Below, in pieces: positions 10,272-19,753 of a stretch of 64,000 bases of DNA (its first letter is position 1; every line of letters begins with the position of its first letter). The stretch is from Pseudochryseolinea flava (lineage in GTDB: Bacteria > Bacteroidota > Bacteroidia > Cytophagales > Cyclobacteriaceae). The notes beneath the pieces were generated by a model. That model worked only from the letters and a program-made list of their open reading frames with translations, made no database searches and was not told the origin of the DNA. The stretch spans positions 310,001-374,000 of the forward strand of contig NZ_QMFY01000004.1 in the NCBI RefSeq assembly GCF_003286915.1. Direction: 5' to 3'. The translations under genes were made by a program, and so were the position numbers.

Positions 10272-10726
10272 TTACCATTTCCGTCGAAGCTTGGCAAACT
10301 CATCCTGAATGATGTTCAAAGAATTGTTCTTACAATCGCGGATAATCTCGATAAAGGTATATCCTACAGGGAGATTTTCATCCCCACAATATAATCTCCA
10401 TGCTTACTTTTACACTCTGCATTCCCACCTTCGAAGTGGTAAATGCTATCGGCTTCAACTTGTTGAAGTCTCAAGACACCAAAGTCGTGGGGCAAACCTC
10501 GCCATTTTCTAAGTAATTCGATTCAATACGAAAATACTTTTACCGAATCTCTTCGGAGAATGAGGGCTATCTGATCATTTTGATTCGCACCTACAAATCC
10601 CAATTCAGCTTTGATCGGATAAGCTGTCAATAAATCTTTTTGCTGTGCTACGGTTGAAGGTTTATGTTCACATGAAGCAACGATAACCACGAGAAAAAGA
10701 ATAGCATTAATTATGACACGTGGCAT
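10272..10726 (-). pseudogene. Broken lipoprotein gene (in-frame stop plus frameshift)
   Basis: Reading leftward from ATG 10726, a lipoprotein signal (LFLVVIVASC) starts a 67-residue product that ends at TGA 10523-10525. The same frame carries on at once with protein-like sequence (LLRKWRGLPHDFGVL onward) until a run of four C on the plus strand at 10382-10385. Restoring one base there joins it to a second stretch (ENLPVGYTFIEIIRDC, then FAKLRRKW) ending at TAA 10272-10274. Total length is one base short of a multiple of three. The simplest reading is one gene of about 150 residues with a nonsense codon and a one-base deletion. A genuine 67-residue lipoprotein remains possible. Function unknown. 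Confidence 0.6.
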
Positions 10727-10742
10727 AAGGAACCTTCGTATG

Positions 10743-11273
10743 TCAGTTGTTGATCAACGTACGCATGAGCGTTGTCGGCGATGAATACTTACCATGCCGT
10801 CCTTTCCCGTCATTTATGTCGGCGCGAACCGGAAAGTCGTTGAGAATGTGAGAGACTCTTACCTCGTCCCAATTTTCAATCCCACCTTGGTAATTGGGAT
10901 ATTTTAAGTTCTCGATATAATGATTGATGATTCCCATGATACGCCTATCATTATTGGTTTTACTAATGACCAAGCCGCCAAGTTCGTTTCTGAACCTAAT
11001 TTCTTGCGCTTCATTTATCTTTATATCATAATCCAGTTGCCGGATAAGCCTTTCCTTAAAAACTTGAACAAAGTCCTTGACGTCCTTCTTCAAAATGTTT
11101 GCTATCAGCACTGCATAACAAGTTTTGTTGTTCACCAAGAGGAGACACTTTCTTCTGTCTATTGTAAATAGATGCCCGTTCCAATCCCCAAGTGACGAAG
11201 GTAGCTGTGAATGATTTTCTGGAGAAGTTTGTCTTAGAAATAGTTCTAACTTGTTGGAGCAGTAAATTGTCAT
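10743..11273 (-). CDS. DUF6933-like protein
   Basis: 176 residues, no signal peptide, predicted cytoplasmic. The N-terminal half (CSNKLELFL, then GDWNGHLFTIDRRKCLLLVN and KTCYAVLIANILKKD) matches the pattern I associate with DUF6933: a short beta-alpha start, W.AHLF..R, then a hydrophobic strand with NNKT. The C-terminal 80 residues, ending SSPTTLMRTLINN, are not recognised. Start is an ATG. Its stop lies 16 bases before the broken lipoprotein gene. Family assignment is from memory of the motif and is moderately sure. No function is known for the family. Confidence 0.65.
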   Translation of the reverse strand: MTIYCSNKLELFLRQTSPENHSQLPSSLGDWNGHLFTIDRRKCLLLVNNKTCYAVLIANILKKDVKDFVQVFKERLIRQLDYDIKINEAQEIRFRNELGGLVISKTNNDRRIMGIINHYIENLKYPNYQGGIENWDEVRVSHILNDFPVRADINDGKGRHGKYSSPTTLMRTLINN

Positions 11274-11312
11274 TTCTTCTCGATCTAATCTTCATCTTAA
11301 GGAACACCGATA

Positions 11313-11492
11313 CTATAACTTGTTTTTGTGCTGCTTTACCCTACGTCGCCAATAAATTACACCCGCGACGATGAATGCAAACGGTATGATTATAAATATC
11401 ACGTCCCACCCGATTTGCTTATATGCATTGGCAAATTCCTGAAGTACAAAGAATAGTAAAATCAACAATCCAATTATTCGTAAAACTTTCAT
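11313..11492 (-). CDS. Small two-helix membrane protein (59 aa)
   Basis: ATG 11492 to TAG 11313-11315 encodes 59 residues. There are two hydrophobic segments: residues about 5-20 (RIIGLLILLFFVLQEF) and about 30-47 (VIFIIIPFAFIVAGVIYW), the second followed by a strongly basic tail (RRRVKQHKNKL). The basic tail predicts a cytoplasmic C-terminus. The alternation of apolar and charged residues and the fit between two flanking same-strand genes support real coding. No family recognised. Confidence 0.6.
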   Translation of the reverse strand: MKVLRIIGLLILLFFVLQEFANAYKQIGWDVIFIIIPFAFIVAGVIYWRRRVKQHKNKL

Positions 11493-11534
11493 CTATAATA
11501 AATTCTCTGGTCCTACATCCTGCTTTTTGTCCGA

Positions 11535-12103
11535 TCAATTTTCTCTGTATTTAAACACCTTCAATTCAAATCTCTTCTGAGGTAGATCATCTAAATTGGA
11601 AATCAAACTAGATCGAGCAACAAGATAGTTCCTATCGGGTGAAAGCACCATATCGTTCAGATGAAAAGATTTTCCCGATTCGAGCTTGCCATGCTGCTCA
11701 ATGTATTGAAGGAGTTGCTTTCGACTGTAATCCTTGTTCTCGCCAGTCGCGAATTTTACAAACCGATACTTGATCGATGTAAAAAATAAAAACGTTCTTA
11801 TCCTTTGGAACACCAACACTTGGCCGGCATCCGTAAGTCCGTAAAATCGTGAATATTTCTCCTGCGTTGCAAACCAGTTAACGTTTTTCCAAGTATCGGT
11901 ATCAACGACTAAAATTCTAGGATGCTTCCAATCGTAACCGTACTTGACAAACAAAAACTTTTGATTGTTATAGGGCCAATATACTTCCGTTACGACGTCG
12001 GTGGTATGATGCTGACCAACGGTCCATAACCTTTCGGAATATTGCCCTGCGCCAACGCGACGAATGAGTACAGGAACAAGAAACAAAAAAGTAATAATCT
12101 CAT
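11535..12103 (-). pseudogene. Frameshifted secreted protein gene
   Basis: The long open frame (11535-12134) has an unconvincing N-terminus. In the neighbouring frame, ATG 12103 starts a perfect signal peptide (MRLLLFCFLFLYSFVALAQ) that stops at TAA 11990-11992. Joining the two by restoring one base somewhere in 11990-12040 gives a secreted protein of about 189 residues whose mature part starts GNIPKGYGPL and continues EVYWPYNNQKFLFVKYGYDW. The span of 569 bases is one short of a multiple of three. The C-terminal part repeats a pattern of aromatic strands and a MVLSPDRNYLVARS segment resembling a beta-propeller blade. No function assigned. It is either a decayed gene or a single-base assembly error. 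Confidence 0.6.
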
Positions 12104-12227
12104 TAGACTTTTTCAATTTATGGTATCCCATCATCTAACTGTCCAAATGTACATTTTTAACAACGCAGTTACCACGCAGCGGTTTTCACGTACTTAGCCT
12201 TCACGACTTATGCGACTTCCAAGTACT

Positions 12228-12797
12228 TTAAATTTGCTCAAGCTGCCTCTTTATGTTCGCTAACGCTGCCCGTGTACAATACGCTTGGTATGGTGACGTC
12301 AGAAATGTATCGACCAATGTTGTCAGCAGATTCCCAGGCTTTGAAAATGTTCTAATTTTAAAAATTAGCCCGGCCTCGGCTTCCTCTAATGTAAAAATGG
12401 ATTCTCCTTTCTCAACATGTCCTTCGAGGGTCACGTAGCTAAAGCCTTTTCGCTTCGCGTCATCGATCACGTCATTAATTCGAACGCCAAAAATCATCTT
12501 CTGGGAAAAGTTCTTTACCGGGGGGAAAAAGACCTGCTGTAAAATCGTATCACCGACTTTCATGCTCCTTTTTTCAGACGACCATTGTGTCAAGAATGTC
12601 ATGATATGGGAAGGGAATATATTGTAGTCGAATAAAAAATCAACATTACTGTCTTCCAAGCGCAGTGCCGTTCTGATATTTATTATCGTCACCTTCTCCT
12701 GCAACGTGGTTTTATCAAACGTCATTGTTGGCTTCGTCATCAGATGCCGTAATAGTCTGCTAAAATTATCAGACTGGTCTGTGATGTACAGCTTCAT
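12228..12797 (-). CDS. DUF1990 family protein
   Basis: 189 residues from ATG 12797; an in-frame TTG eleven codons upstream is less likely. The diagnostic stretch is GFSYVTLEGHVEKGESIFTL at about residues 123-142. It corresponds to the G(F/Y)AYGTLPGHPE.GEE.F motif of DUF1990, and a hydrophobic segment with F.KP..L follows, also as in the family. No signal peptide. Homologues are small cytosolic proteins of unknown role with a fold suggestive of lipid or ligand binding. Same strand as its neighbours but with about 100-bp gaps, so a tight operon is not evident. Confidence 0.8.
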   Translation of the reverse strand: MKLYITDQSDNFSRLLRHLMTKPTMTFDKTTLQEKVTIINIRTALRLEDSNVDFLFDYNIFPSHIMTFLTQWSSEKRSMKVGDTILQQVFFPPVKNFSQKMIFGVRINDVIDDAKRKGFSYVTLEGHVEKGESIFTLEEAEAGLIFKIRTFSKPGNLLTTLVDTFLTSPYQAYCTRAALANIKRQLEQI

Positions 12798-12893
12798 GTC
12801 GTACGAATAACGTATCCCATATAATCTCAAACCTTTTCATTCTTAACGTCAAAATACGCTCGATAGAAATTACCACCTCTTCCTCACTGAATT

Positions 12894-13574
12894 CTATCTC
12901 ACCGTCATGTAAACTGAACCACTCTTAAAATCGAGTTTATATTCCAATTCAACGAAATATTGAGATTTTACAGTAGCGCCCTGAAGGGTCCCAGGAACCC
13001 AATCTTTCTCAACTTTACTTAACCCCTTCAACAACTCCGCGTCACATTCCTTCATAATTCCCCTAACAATTTTGGTTTCAATTGTGCCATCGGGATTAAT
13101 CCACACCGATGCAATAACCACGCCTTCGACTCCCATTCGTCTTGCTTGCATCGGATAGGTCATAACGCTATTTAACTCGTCATGCAGGCGAACTTTAGCC
13201 CCCAAGTATGTAGGTGGTGTGTCTAATATCAACAGCTTTTCCGTTCCATTCACGTCAACGATATACGGTTCTTCCATTGTTTTATGGAACTTCATTTGTT
13301 GCGCTGAATAATCAAATGTTTGTTCCAACTCTCCATCCACGAAAAACTTCCACTCGCCAACTTTTTGATTGTTCTCGTACTTCCCTTCAATGGTTAATTG
13401 ATCCGTCATTGAGTATCTTTTATAATCGCCATGCTTAATTTTTTTATCGGATGCTAACACAGCGTATTCCTCTCTAAAAGTTTTTTCTCGCTTCTTAACG
13501 TTTTTTAATTCTTGTCCATAAGTAATTTGGTATGAGAGCACTGTTAACACGAGTAGCAAAGTGAGTCGTTTCAT
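12894..13574 (-). CDS. Secreted TonB C-terminal domain protein with MORN-like repeats
   Basis: 226 residues. ATG 13574 starts a signal peptide (LTLLLVLTVLSYQITYGQ). Residues about 45-90 contain MORN/YwqK-like strands (HGDYKRYS, EGKYENNQKVGEWKFFVDGE). The C-terminal 100 residues are a TonB_C fold: YPMQARRMGVEGVVIASVWI, then DGTIETKIVRGI and a final W.PGT.QG strand. There is no N-terminal transmembrane energy-transducing helix or Pro-rich linker, so this is not a classical TonB. Such proteins are common in Bacteroidota and their role is unknown. First gene of the leftward accessory series. Confidence 0.8.
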   Translation of the reverse strand: MKRLTLLLVLTVLSYQITYGQELKNVKKREKTFREEYAVLASDKKIKHGDYKRYSMTDQLTIEGKYENNQKVGEWKFFVDGELEQTFDYSAQQMKFHKTMEEPYIVDVNGTEKLLILDTPPTYLGAKVRLHDELNSVMTYPMQARRMGVEGVVIASVWINPDGTIETKIVRGIMKECDAELLKGLSKVEKDWVPGTLQGATVKSQYFVELEYKLDFKSGSVYMTVR

Positions 13575-14104
13575 GTAATTGGAGTGATAAAGTACGTAGT
13601 GTATTGTTGTCAAATGTCGCGTTGTAAGAACTGAACGGCAACCTGATTGCGCACAACGTCTGTTTAGGCATCGGGGTTACCAACACAAATCTAAAAAGAA
13701 ATAAGCAAAGGCTTCCCTTACTTCTTAGTCCTTATCTTCTTTACTTTTAGTTCCTACTTCTTACTTCTTATTCAGAAACCAGCTTCCAGAAGCCAGCGCC
13801 CCTTACGCATCACCTAAATTACGTTACCGTTTGCTGAAAAATATGATCCTAAAATACGATCCAGGTAGATGTTTTTTCCTTGAAATCTTTAACTTTAACA
13901 ACATTGGAATGTGCCTATGGGAAGAGTTCTACCTAAAACCGCTTTATCGATCTTTCATTTTTTAAGCGTCGGCGTCGACATTGGTCTCATCCTTCGATTG
14001 TCTGAGGAAAAAGAGCCTCTGACTCTACCGGAACCGAACAAGACTGAGCTATCTCGGCTACATTTCAATATCTATTCCTAAAACCTGTTCATCACAACGC
14101 TAGC
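13575..14104. other. 530-bp intergenic region with Bacteroidota low-complexity repeat
   Basis: Divergent region between the TonB_C-type protein and SusC. It holds a degenerate (ACTTCTT)n tract at about 13717-13770, the reverse complement of the AAGTAAG array at 30196-30247, followed by a CCAGCTTCCAGAAGCC purine/pyrimidine-skewed stretch. The remainder up to 14104 should carry the promoters of both flanking genes, but I see no confident TAnnTTTG element. No gene is supported here. Confidence 0.5.
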
Positions 14105-17100
14105 ATGAAGAAATTTTTACTTGCCTTGCCTCTCTTTTGTATCGCTTTTGTGTGTGCCCAAGCGCAAGAGCGAAAAGTATCGGGTAAAGTGAATTCCGCT
14201 AAAGATGGCGGTGAGTTACCTGGCGTAAGCGTTCGCATCAAAGGCACTAACCAAGGCACCGTGACCAGTACTGATGGCATTTATGACATCAACGCCTCCC
14301 CTACAGATACACTTCAATTCACGTTCGTAGGATTTATTACACGCGATGAAATCGTCGGAAACCGCACGGTAATCAATGTACCGATGGACACAGAAACGAC
14401 TGAGCTTGACGAAGTTGTTGTGACAGGTTTTCAAGAAGTTGAACGCAAGTTGTTCACGGGGTCAACGGCCAATATCAAAATGAGTGAAGCAAAAATTCCC
14501 GGTATGACAGACGCAAGTCAGATGCTTGAAGGTCGCGTCGCTGGGGTTACAGTTGATAACATCTCAGGCACGTTCGGTGCGAGTCCAAAGATCAGGATTC
14601 GCGGAAATACGTCTATCAATGGAGACACACAGCCCTTGATGGTGGTTGACGGTGTAATCCTAGAAGACCTCAATGCCGCGACGGCCGACGACATCATGAC
14701 TGGAAATGCAAATACATTGACGACCTCTTCTATTGCCGGCATCAACCCAGACGACATTGAGTCGATGCAAATTTTGAAAGATGCCTCCGCTACGGCACAG
14801 TATGGAACTCGCGCGAAGAATGGTGTAATCGTCATCACCACGAAAAAAGGTAAGAGTGGCCAAACAAAAGTGTCGTACACAGGCAATTTCTCCTTTCACA
14901 TCCGTCCTAGCTACAGTCAGTTTGATATCCTTAATTCCAATGATGAAATGTCTGTTTATCGTGAGATGTACGATAAAGGGTTGATTGACGTTACCACGGC
15001 CGTGAAAGCAAAAAACTATGGTTCGATAGGAAAGATGTTCGTGCTGGTGAATAGAAATCAACTTCGTTGGGATGGCGACGGAACCTTGAACGAAGAGTTT
15101 CTCAACAAATATGAGAATGCCAACACAGATTGGTTTGACGTCCTGTTCCGAAACTTCTCTGTACAACAGCAACATTCCCTGAGCTTCACCTCCGGTTCTG
15201 AAAAACAGAGCAATTATTATTCACTCAGCTTCATGGACGATGCTGGTCAAACCATCGCAGACAATGTAAAGCGTTATGTGGTGACGGCAAAAAATTCTTT
15301 TCAATTCACTGACAAATTTCACCTTGACCTCAAGTTGAACGCAAACTATCGCGATCAAAAAGTACCGGGCACTCAGAACCGCGACTTCGATCCGATCACA
15401 GGACGATTTAAACGCGACTTCGACATTAACCCGCTGAGCTACGCACTCAATACGAGTCGTTCCATTCGTCCGTACGATGACAACGGTGAGTTGGAATACT
15501 TCCGACGCAATTTCGCAGCGTTTAACATTCTCGACGAGTTGTCGCTGAACTATATCAACATCAACGTAAGCGATATTTCGACGCAGGCAGATTTTAATTA
15601 TGAAATAAAACCAAACATTGTTTTTCGCAGCACCATTCAAGGACGATATGCAACGACGAAGCGCGAGCACGTCATTCACGAAAAATCAAATCAAGCAGAA
15701 GCATACCGTGCCGATAGCACACAATTCATTAAAGCGGCGAATAATTTACTTTACAGCGATCCAGATGACCCATCGTCACAGCCCAAGGTCGTTCTTCCTG
15801 TCGGCGGTTTCAACAACATCAACGAAGACGAGCTTACATACTTCTATATTCGCAACAGCATCAACTGGGATAAAGTATTCAACACGGTGCACAGCGTAAA
15901 CGTGATGGCCGGGCAAGAGATCAAATACACCAACCGCACATCACGTCGTGCGGATGGCATCGGTGTCGTATATGAAAATGGTGGTGTCGTGCAAACAGAT
16001 CCTTCGATGATTGAATTCCTCGCGCGGCAAGGCATCAGCCCGTATGCACTTGGTAAGGATAAAGAAAGGTTTGCTGGCTTGTATGTTACGGGTGCGTACG
16101 CTTATAAAGAGAAATACATCTTTAACGCAACGGCACGATACGATGGATCTAATCGTCTCGGTGAAAGTATTCAAGCACGTTACCTGCCGACTTGGAACGT
16201 GAGTGGTGCATGGAATATTGATCAAGAAGATTTTTTCAAACCAAAGTGGGTTGATTTTTTGAAAATCCGTGCAACGTATGGCCTATCCGCAAACCTCGGT
16301 CCGAATACGAGCGCATTGTTGAATATTCGTTCTCGCGTGACATTGCGTCCAACGGATGTAGAAACTTACCTATACATTCAGGACCTCAAAAATGATGACC
16401 TCACTTGGGAAAAACTTAAAGAAGTTAACGTTGGTTTCGATTATGGTATCTTCAACAATAACGTAACGGGAACGATCGACTTCTATCATCGTAATTGTTA
16501 TGACCTTATCGGCTTATTTCAGACCAGCGGTGTGGGTGGTGCCGAATTTAAGAATGGAAACTATGCCGACATGACCGCACGAGGTTTCGAATTTGCCATC
16601 AATGCATTAGCGTTGCGCAGTCGTGATTTCTCATGGACTACCAGCTTCAACATTGGTTATACACGCGACGAAATAACCCGTTTGGAATTTAATCCACGTT
16701 TGGGCGATGCGATTGTACAAGGTGGTGCTGCCGTGATCGGTGGGCCACGCCGCGGCTTGTTCTCCACGCGCTTCGCTGGATTGGATACGCGCGGTATTCC
16801 AGCATTCTACGATGGCAACGGTGAAGTTGTTTACAACTATAGTCTTCAAGACCGTGAAAACATAAGAGACGTTCTGAAATATGAAGGCTCAGCAGAACCG
16901 CGCGGCGCAGGTGGTTTCACGAACATCTTCACGTATAAAAATTTTGCTTTAAATATTTTTATCTCGTACAAGTTCGATTACAAGATCCGGCTTGACGATG
17001 CATTTAGCCCCCGGTATACCGACTTCAGCTCACTGTCCAGAAGTTTCGTCAACCGTTGGGTAACGTCTGGAGACGAGCAGGTAACAGATATCCCGGTCAT

Positions 17101-17416
17101 ACTCGATCAGGAAATCCTGGAAAAAGAAACCTCCGATTATCAAAGTGCCTACGACCTTTATAACAAAAGTACTGCACGTGTTGCTGACGGAACCTATGCA
17201 CGCTTGAAGTCAGTGCGATTAAGCTACACGTTACCAGGACAGCTGGCCCGTAGAATCGGCGCGAACAATGCATCGATATCCTTTGAAGGGCAGAATTTGC
17301 TGCTGCTCTATTCAGACAAAAAACTCAACGGACAAGATCCGGAGTTCTTCTCTGCAGGAGGCGTTGCTTTACCGCAGCCAAAGCTTTTCACGACGTCTAT
17401 CACATTAAACTTCTGA
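14105..17416 (+). CDS. SusC/RagA family TonB-dependent outer membrane transporter
   Basis: 1103 residues. Signal peptide (LLALPLFCIAFVCAQAQ), then a CarboxypepD_reg-like domain (about 24-100: VSGKVNSAKDGGELPGVSVR). The TonB box region follows (ELDEVVVTGFQ, about 107-117), then the plug with SusC signature (GRVAGVTVDN, PLMVVDGVIL, MQILKDASATAQYGTRAKNG), and a long 22-strand barrel ending in SITLNF. It forms the barrel of a pedal-bin importer with the SusD lipoprotein encoded 6 bases downstream and draws energy from TonB-ExbBD. The downstream metallohydrolase and DUF4302 genes suggest peptide or protein-derived ligands rather than starch; this is inference. Confidence 0.95.
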   Translation: MKKFLLALPLFCIAFVCAQAQERKVSGKVNSAKDGGELPGVSVRIKGTNQGTVTSTDGIYDINASPTDTLQFTFVGFITRDEIVGNRTVINVPMDTETTELDEVVVTGFQEVERKLFTGSTANIKMSEAKIPGMTDASQMLEGRVAGVTVDNISGTFGASPKIRIRGNTSINGDTQPLMVVDGVILEDLNAATADDIMTGNANTLTTSSIAGINPDDIESMQILKDASATAQYGTRAKNGVIVITTKKGKSGQTKVSYTGNFSFHIRPSYSQFDILNSNDEMSVYREMYDKGLIDVTTAVKAKNYGSIGKMFVLVNRNQLRWDGDGTLNEEFLNKYENANTDWFDVLFRNFSVQQQHSLSFTSGSEKQSNYYSLSFMDDAGQTIADNVKRYVVTAKNSFQFTDKFHLDLKLNANYRDQKVPGTQNRDFDPITGRFKRDFDINPLSYALNTSRSIRPYDDNGELEYFRRNFAAFNILDELSLNYININVSDISTQADFNYEIKPNIVFRSTIQGRYATTKREHVIHEKSNQAEAYRADSTQFIKAANNLLYSDPDDPSSQPKVVLPVGGFNNINEDELTYFYIRNSINWDKVFNTVHSVNVMAGQEIKYTNRTSRRADGIGVVYENGGVVQTDPSMIEFLARQGISPYALGKDKERFAGLYVTGAYAYKEKYIFNATARYDGSNRLGESIQARYLPTWNVSGAWNIDQEDFFKPKWVDFLKIRATYGLSANLGPNTSALLNIRSRVTLRPTDVETYLYIQDLKNDDLTWEKLKEVNVGFDYGIFNNNVTGTIDFYHRNCYDLIGLFQTSGVGGAEFKNGNYADMTARGFEFAINALALRSRDFSWTTSFNIGYTRDEITRLEFNPRLGDAIVQGGAAVIGGPRRGLFSTRFAGLDTRGIPAFYDGNGEVVYNYSLQDRENIRDVLKYEGSAEPRGAGGFTNIFTYKNFALNIFISYKFDYKIRLDDAFSPRYTDFSSLSRSFVNRWVTSGDEQVTDIPVILDQEILEKETSDYQSAYDLYNKSTARVADGTYARLKSVRLSYTLPGQLARRIGANNASISFEGQNLLLLYSDKKLNGQDPEFFSAGGVALPQPKLFTTSITLNF

Positions 17417-17422
17417 GGGTAT

Positions 17423-18871
17423 ATGAAAAAAACAATTCGATTTTCTATTCCCGTCATTGTCCTTCTCCTCTTAAACAGCTGTAACCAGTTTCTGGATGAG
17501 ACGCCCGACAATCGCGTTGCACTGGATACACCAGAGAAGTGTGCGCAGTTGTTGACAAACGCATACAGTGCGGCAAGTTATAATTTCACTGAGTGGATGG
17601 GTGACAATGTCACTTTCACGGCAGGCACCACACGCCTTCCTGAACACGAGCAGCTCTATGCTTGGGAAGACGTTACGAGTGTAAATCAAGACACGCCAGC
17701 GTTTTTCTGGAGTGCTACCTATGAAGCCATTGCACATGCAAACGAAGTGCTCGCCATTATTGACGGTCTTGCGGGTGATGAAGACTTAAAAAGAGCGGTG
17801 AAAGGTGAAGCACTACTTGCCCGTGCTTATGGCCATTTTATGCTGGTCAACATTTTCGCAGAACACTACAATGAAGACAATGCAAAACGTCGCGACGGCG
17901 TGCCTTACGTGGAAGAACCCGAAACGGAATTCATCAAGAAGTACGAGCGTAATTCCGTTGAAGAAGTCTATGAAAAAGTAGAACGCGATCTATTGGATGG
18001 ATTGGAATTGGTGGATGAGTCGTTTTTGGCAAACTCGGGCAAATATCATTTCACAAAAACATCTGCCCTCGCATTTGCTTCTCGATTCTACCTGTTTAAA
18101 GGCGATATGGCGAACTGTATCAAATATAGCAGCGAGATGTTAGGCGACGATCCAAGTACGTATGTCAAAGATTTGCAAACGCTTTTAGAGGAATATATCG
18201 AGCCACAAGATTTTCTCCGCAGCTTCACCTCGACGGCTGATGCTAGCAATTTGTTAGTGATTCGAAACATCACGAATGCTCATATCAGTGTGGGCTATTG
18301 GCCAAGCCCTGCATTGGCGCAAGAGATCTTCTCTAAGCCTTCATGGCTACCGATTGACTTACGCTTCAGCGACCGATATCCGATCTTTGTGCGCGGCACC
18401 GATAACCTAGGTTTTGGAAAATATGATTTCCTTTTTGAACGTTCTAGTCTTACGTCAGATGTTGGGTTGAACTACACCATCGATCCTGTGTTCAGAGGAG
18501 AAGAAGTATTACTTAATCGCGCGGAGGCATATGTGCGCGACAACCGGGTTGCTAATGCCATCACCGATTTGCAAACGCTCGCCAACAAACGTTACCCTGG
18601 CGGTAGCCCAATCACGCAACAACGGCTTCGTGAATTTTACGGCACAACAAATACGCAGCTCGCTGTATTTCAATTTATTCTTGATGAACGTCGCAAAGAG
18701 TTTATACACGAGGGCCTTCGATGGTTTGACATCAAGCGATTCGAAATACCTGTACAGCACATCACGCAAGAGTTTGATCTGATTGTACTGGACAGCGACG
18801 ATGATAGGAAAGTATTACAAATCCCACAGTCGGCCATCGACATCGGCGGCCTTGAACCGAACCCACGATAA
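17423..18871 (+). CDS. SusD/RagB family nutrient-binding lipoprotein
   Basis: 482 residues. Lipobox LLLLNSCNQF, then the SusD N-terminal signature FLDETPDNRVAL and the helical TPR-like scaffold (YEAIAHANEVLAIIDGL, ALLARAYGHFMLVNIFAEHY). The C-terminal RagB/SusD part ends with the typical FQFILDERRKEFIHEGLRWF and a final Pro-rich GGLEPNPR. It is the surface-exposed lid of the SusC transporter, starting 6 bases after it. The specificity-determining loops cannot be read from sequence. Confidence 0.95.
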   Translation: MKKTIRFSIPVIVLLLLNSCNQFLDETPDNRVALDTPEKCAQLLTNAYSAASYNFTEWMGDNVTFTAGTTRLPEHEQLYAWEDVTSVNQDTPAFFWSATYEAIAHANEVLAIIDGLAGDEDLKRAVKGEALLARAYGHFMLVNIFAEHYNEDNAKRRDGVPYVEEPETEFIKKYERNSVEEVYEKVERDLLDGLELVDESFLANSGKYHFTKTSALAFASRFYLFKGDMANCIKYSSEMLGDDPSTYVKDLQTLLEEYIEPQDFLRSFTSTADASNLLVIRNITNAHISVGYWPSPALAQEIFSKPSWLPIDLRFSDRYPIFVRGTDNLGFGKYDFLFERSSLTSDVGLNYTIDPVFRGEEVLLNRAEAYVRDNRVANAITDLQTLANKRYPGGSPITQQRLREFYGTTNTQLAVFQFILDERRKEFIHEGLRWFDIKRFEIPVQHITQEFDLIVLDSDDDRKVLQIPQSAIDIGGLEPNPR

Positions 18872-18886
18872 TAACCAGCCACCACC

Positions 18887-19753
18887 ATGAACAAGAAATT
18901 ATATACATACGTCTTGGCCATCACATTGATTGCATTGGCCGTTGGTTGCGCTGAAGACAAACTCGATGCACCGGTAAAAACTGTGCCGCTGTCTAACGAT
19001 CCACTCGACATTTACATTCGCGAGAATTTCCTTGCTCCCTACAATGTCGCTATCCGATACAAGTACGTAGATCGATATGTAGAGGGAGACAAGCGCGTAG
19101 TGCCTACAGACCGTGATCTGGTTATTCCGATGTTGAATTTTCTTGATGAATATTGGATACAGCCCTTTCTCGCCGTCGACAATGGTGAAGCGTTTTTCAA
19201 GCGTTACGTCCCCAAAGAAGTTGTGTTTATCGGCTCGCCGATATTTAACACCGACGGGACCATTACGTTGGGAACCGCCGATGCTGGCGCCCGAATCACC
19301 ATTACACAAGTAAACGAAATTGACGAAGAAAATCCAGATTGGGTATTTCTTCAACTCAACACCATTTATCACGAGTTTGCACACATCGTGCATCAGACTT
19401 TTGATTTACCGGCCAGTTTTGAGCAGATATCTCCGAGGGGTTACACCTCCCCAGGATCATGGTATACATTGAGCAACGAAGATGCGCTCAAACGCGGTTT
19501 TGTATCACCGTATGCTACTACTTCGTTCAATGAAGATTTTGCTGAAACTGCGGCCTTCATCTTGTTTGATCCAAACTTTGATGAAAACTATCTCGACTTA
19601 GAAGTTTGCAACGGTGACGCTGAGTGTTTAGAGCGTAACGCAGGTCGTGCTTTGATCAAAACAAAATACAGTTCTATACTCAGACACTACGAGCAGCACA
19701 CCGGCGTAAAATTATTAGAGGTTCGTGAAATCATTCAAGACAAGTTGAACTAA
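18887..19753 (+). CDS. Substrate import-associated zinc metallohydrolase lipoprotein
   Basis: 288 residues. Lipobox IALAVGCAED, and a gluzincin HEFAH at 162-166 (IYHEFAHIVHQTFDLP), with a downstream acidic NEDFAETAAF stretch at about 211-220 that can supply the third zinc ligand. This matches the lipoprotein family with HExxH that occurs beside SusC/SusD pairs (TIGR04549 type). It is probably exposed at the surface or in the periplasm, where it would trim substrate for the adjacent importer. It is 15 bases after susD and overlaps the next gene by one base (TAATG). Substrate unknown. Confidence 0.88.
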   Translation: MNKKLYTYVLAITLIALAVGCAEDKLDAPVKTVPLSNDPLDIYIRENFLAPYNVAIRYKYVDRYVEGDKRVVPTDRDLVIPMLNFLDEYWIQPFLAVDNGEAFFKRYVPKEVVFIGSPIFNTDGTITLGTADAGARITITQVNEIDEENPDWVFLQLNTIYHEFAHIVHQTFDLPASFEQISPRGYTSPGSWYTLSNEDALKRGFVSPYATTSFNEDFAETAAFILFDPNFDENYLDLEVCNGDAECLERNAGRALIKTKYSSILRHYEQHTGVKLLEVREIIQDKLN

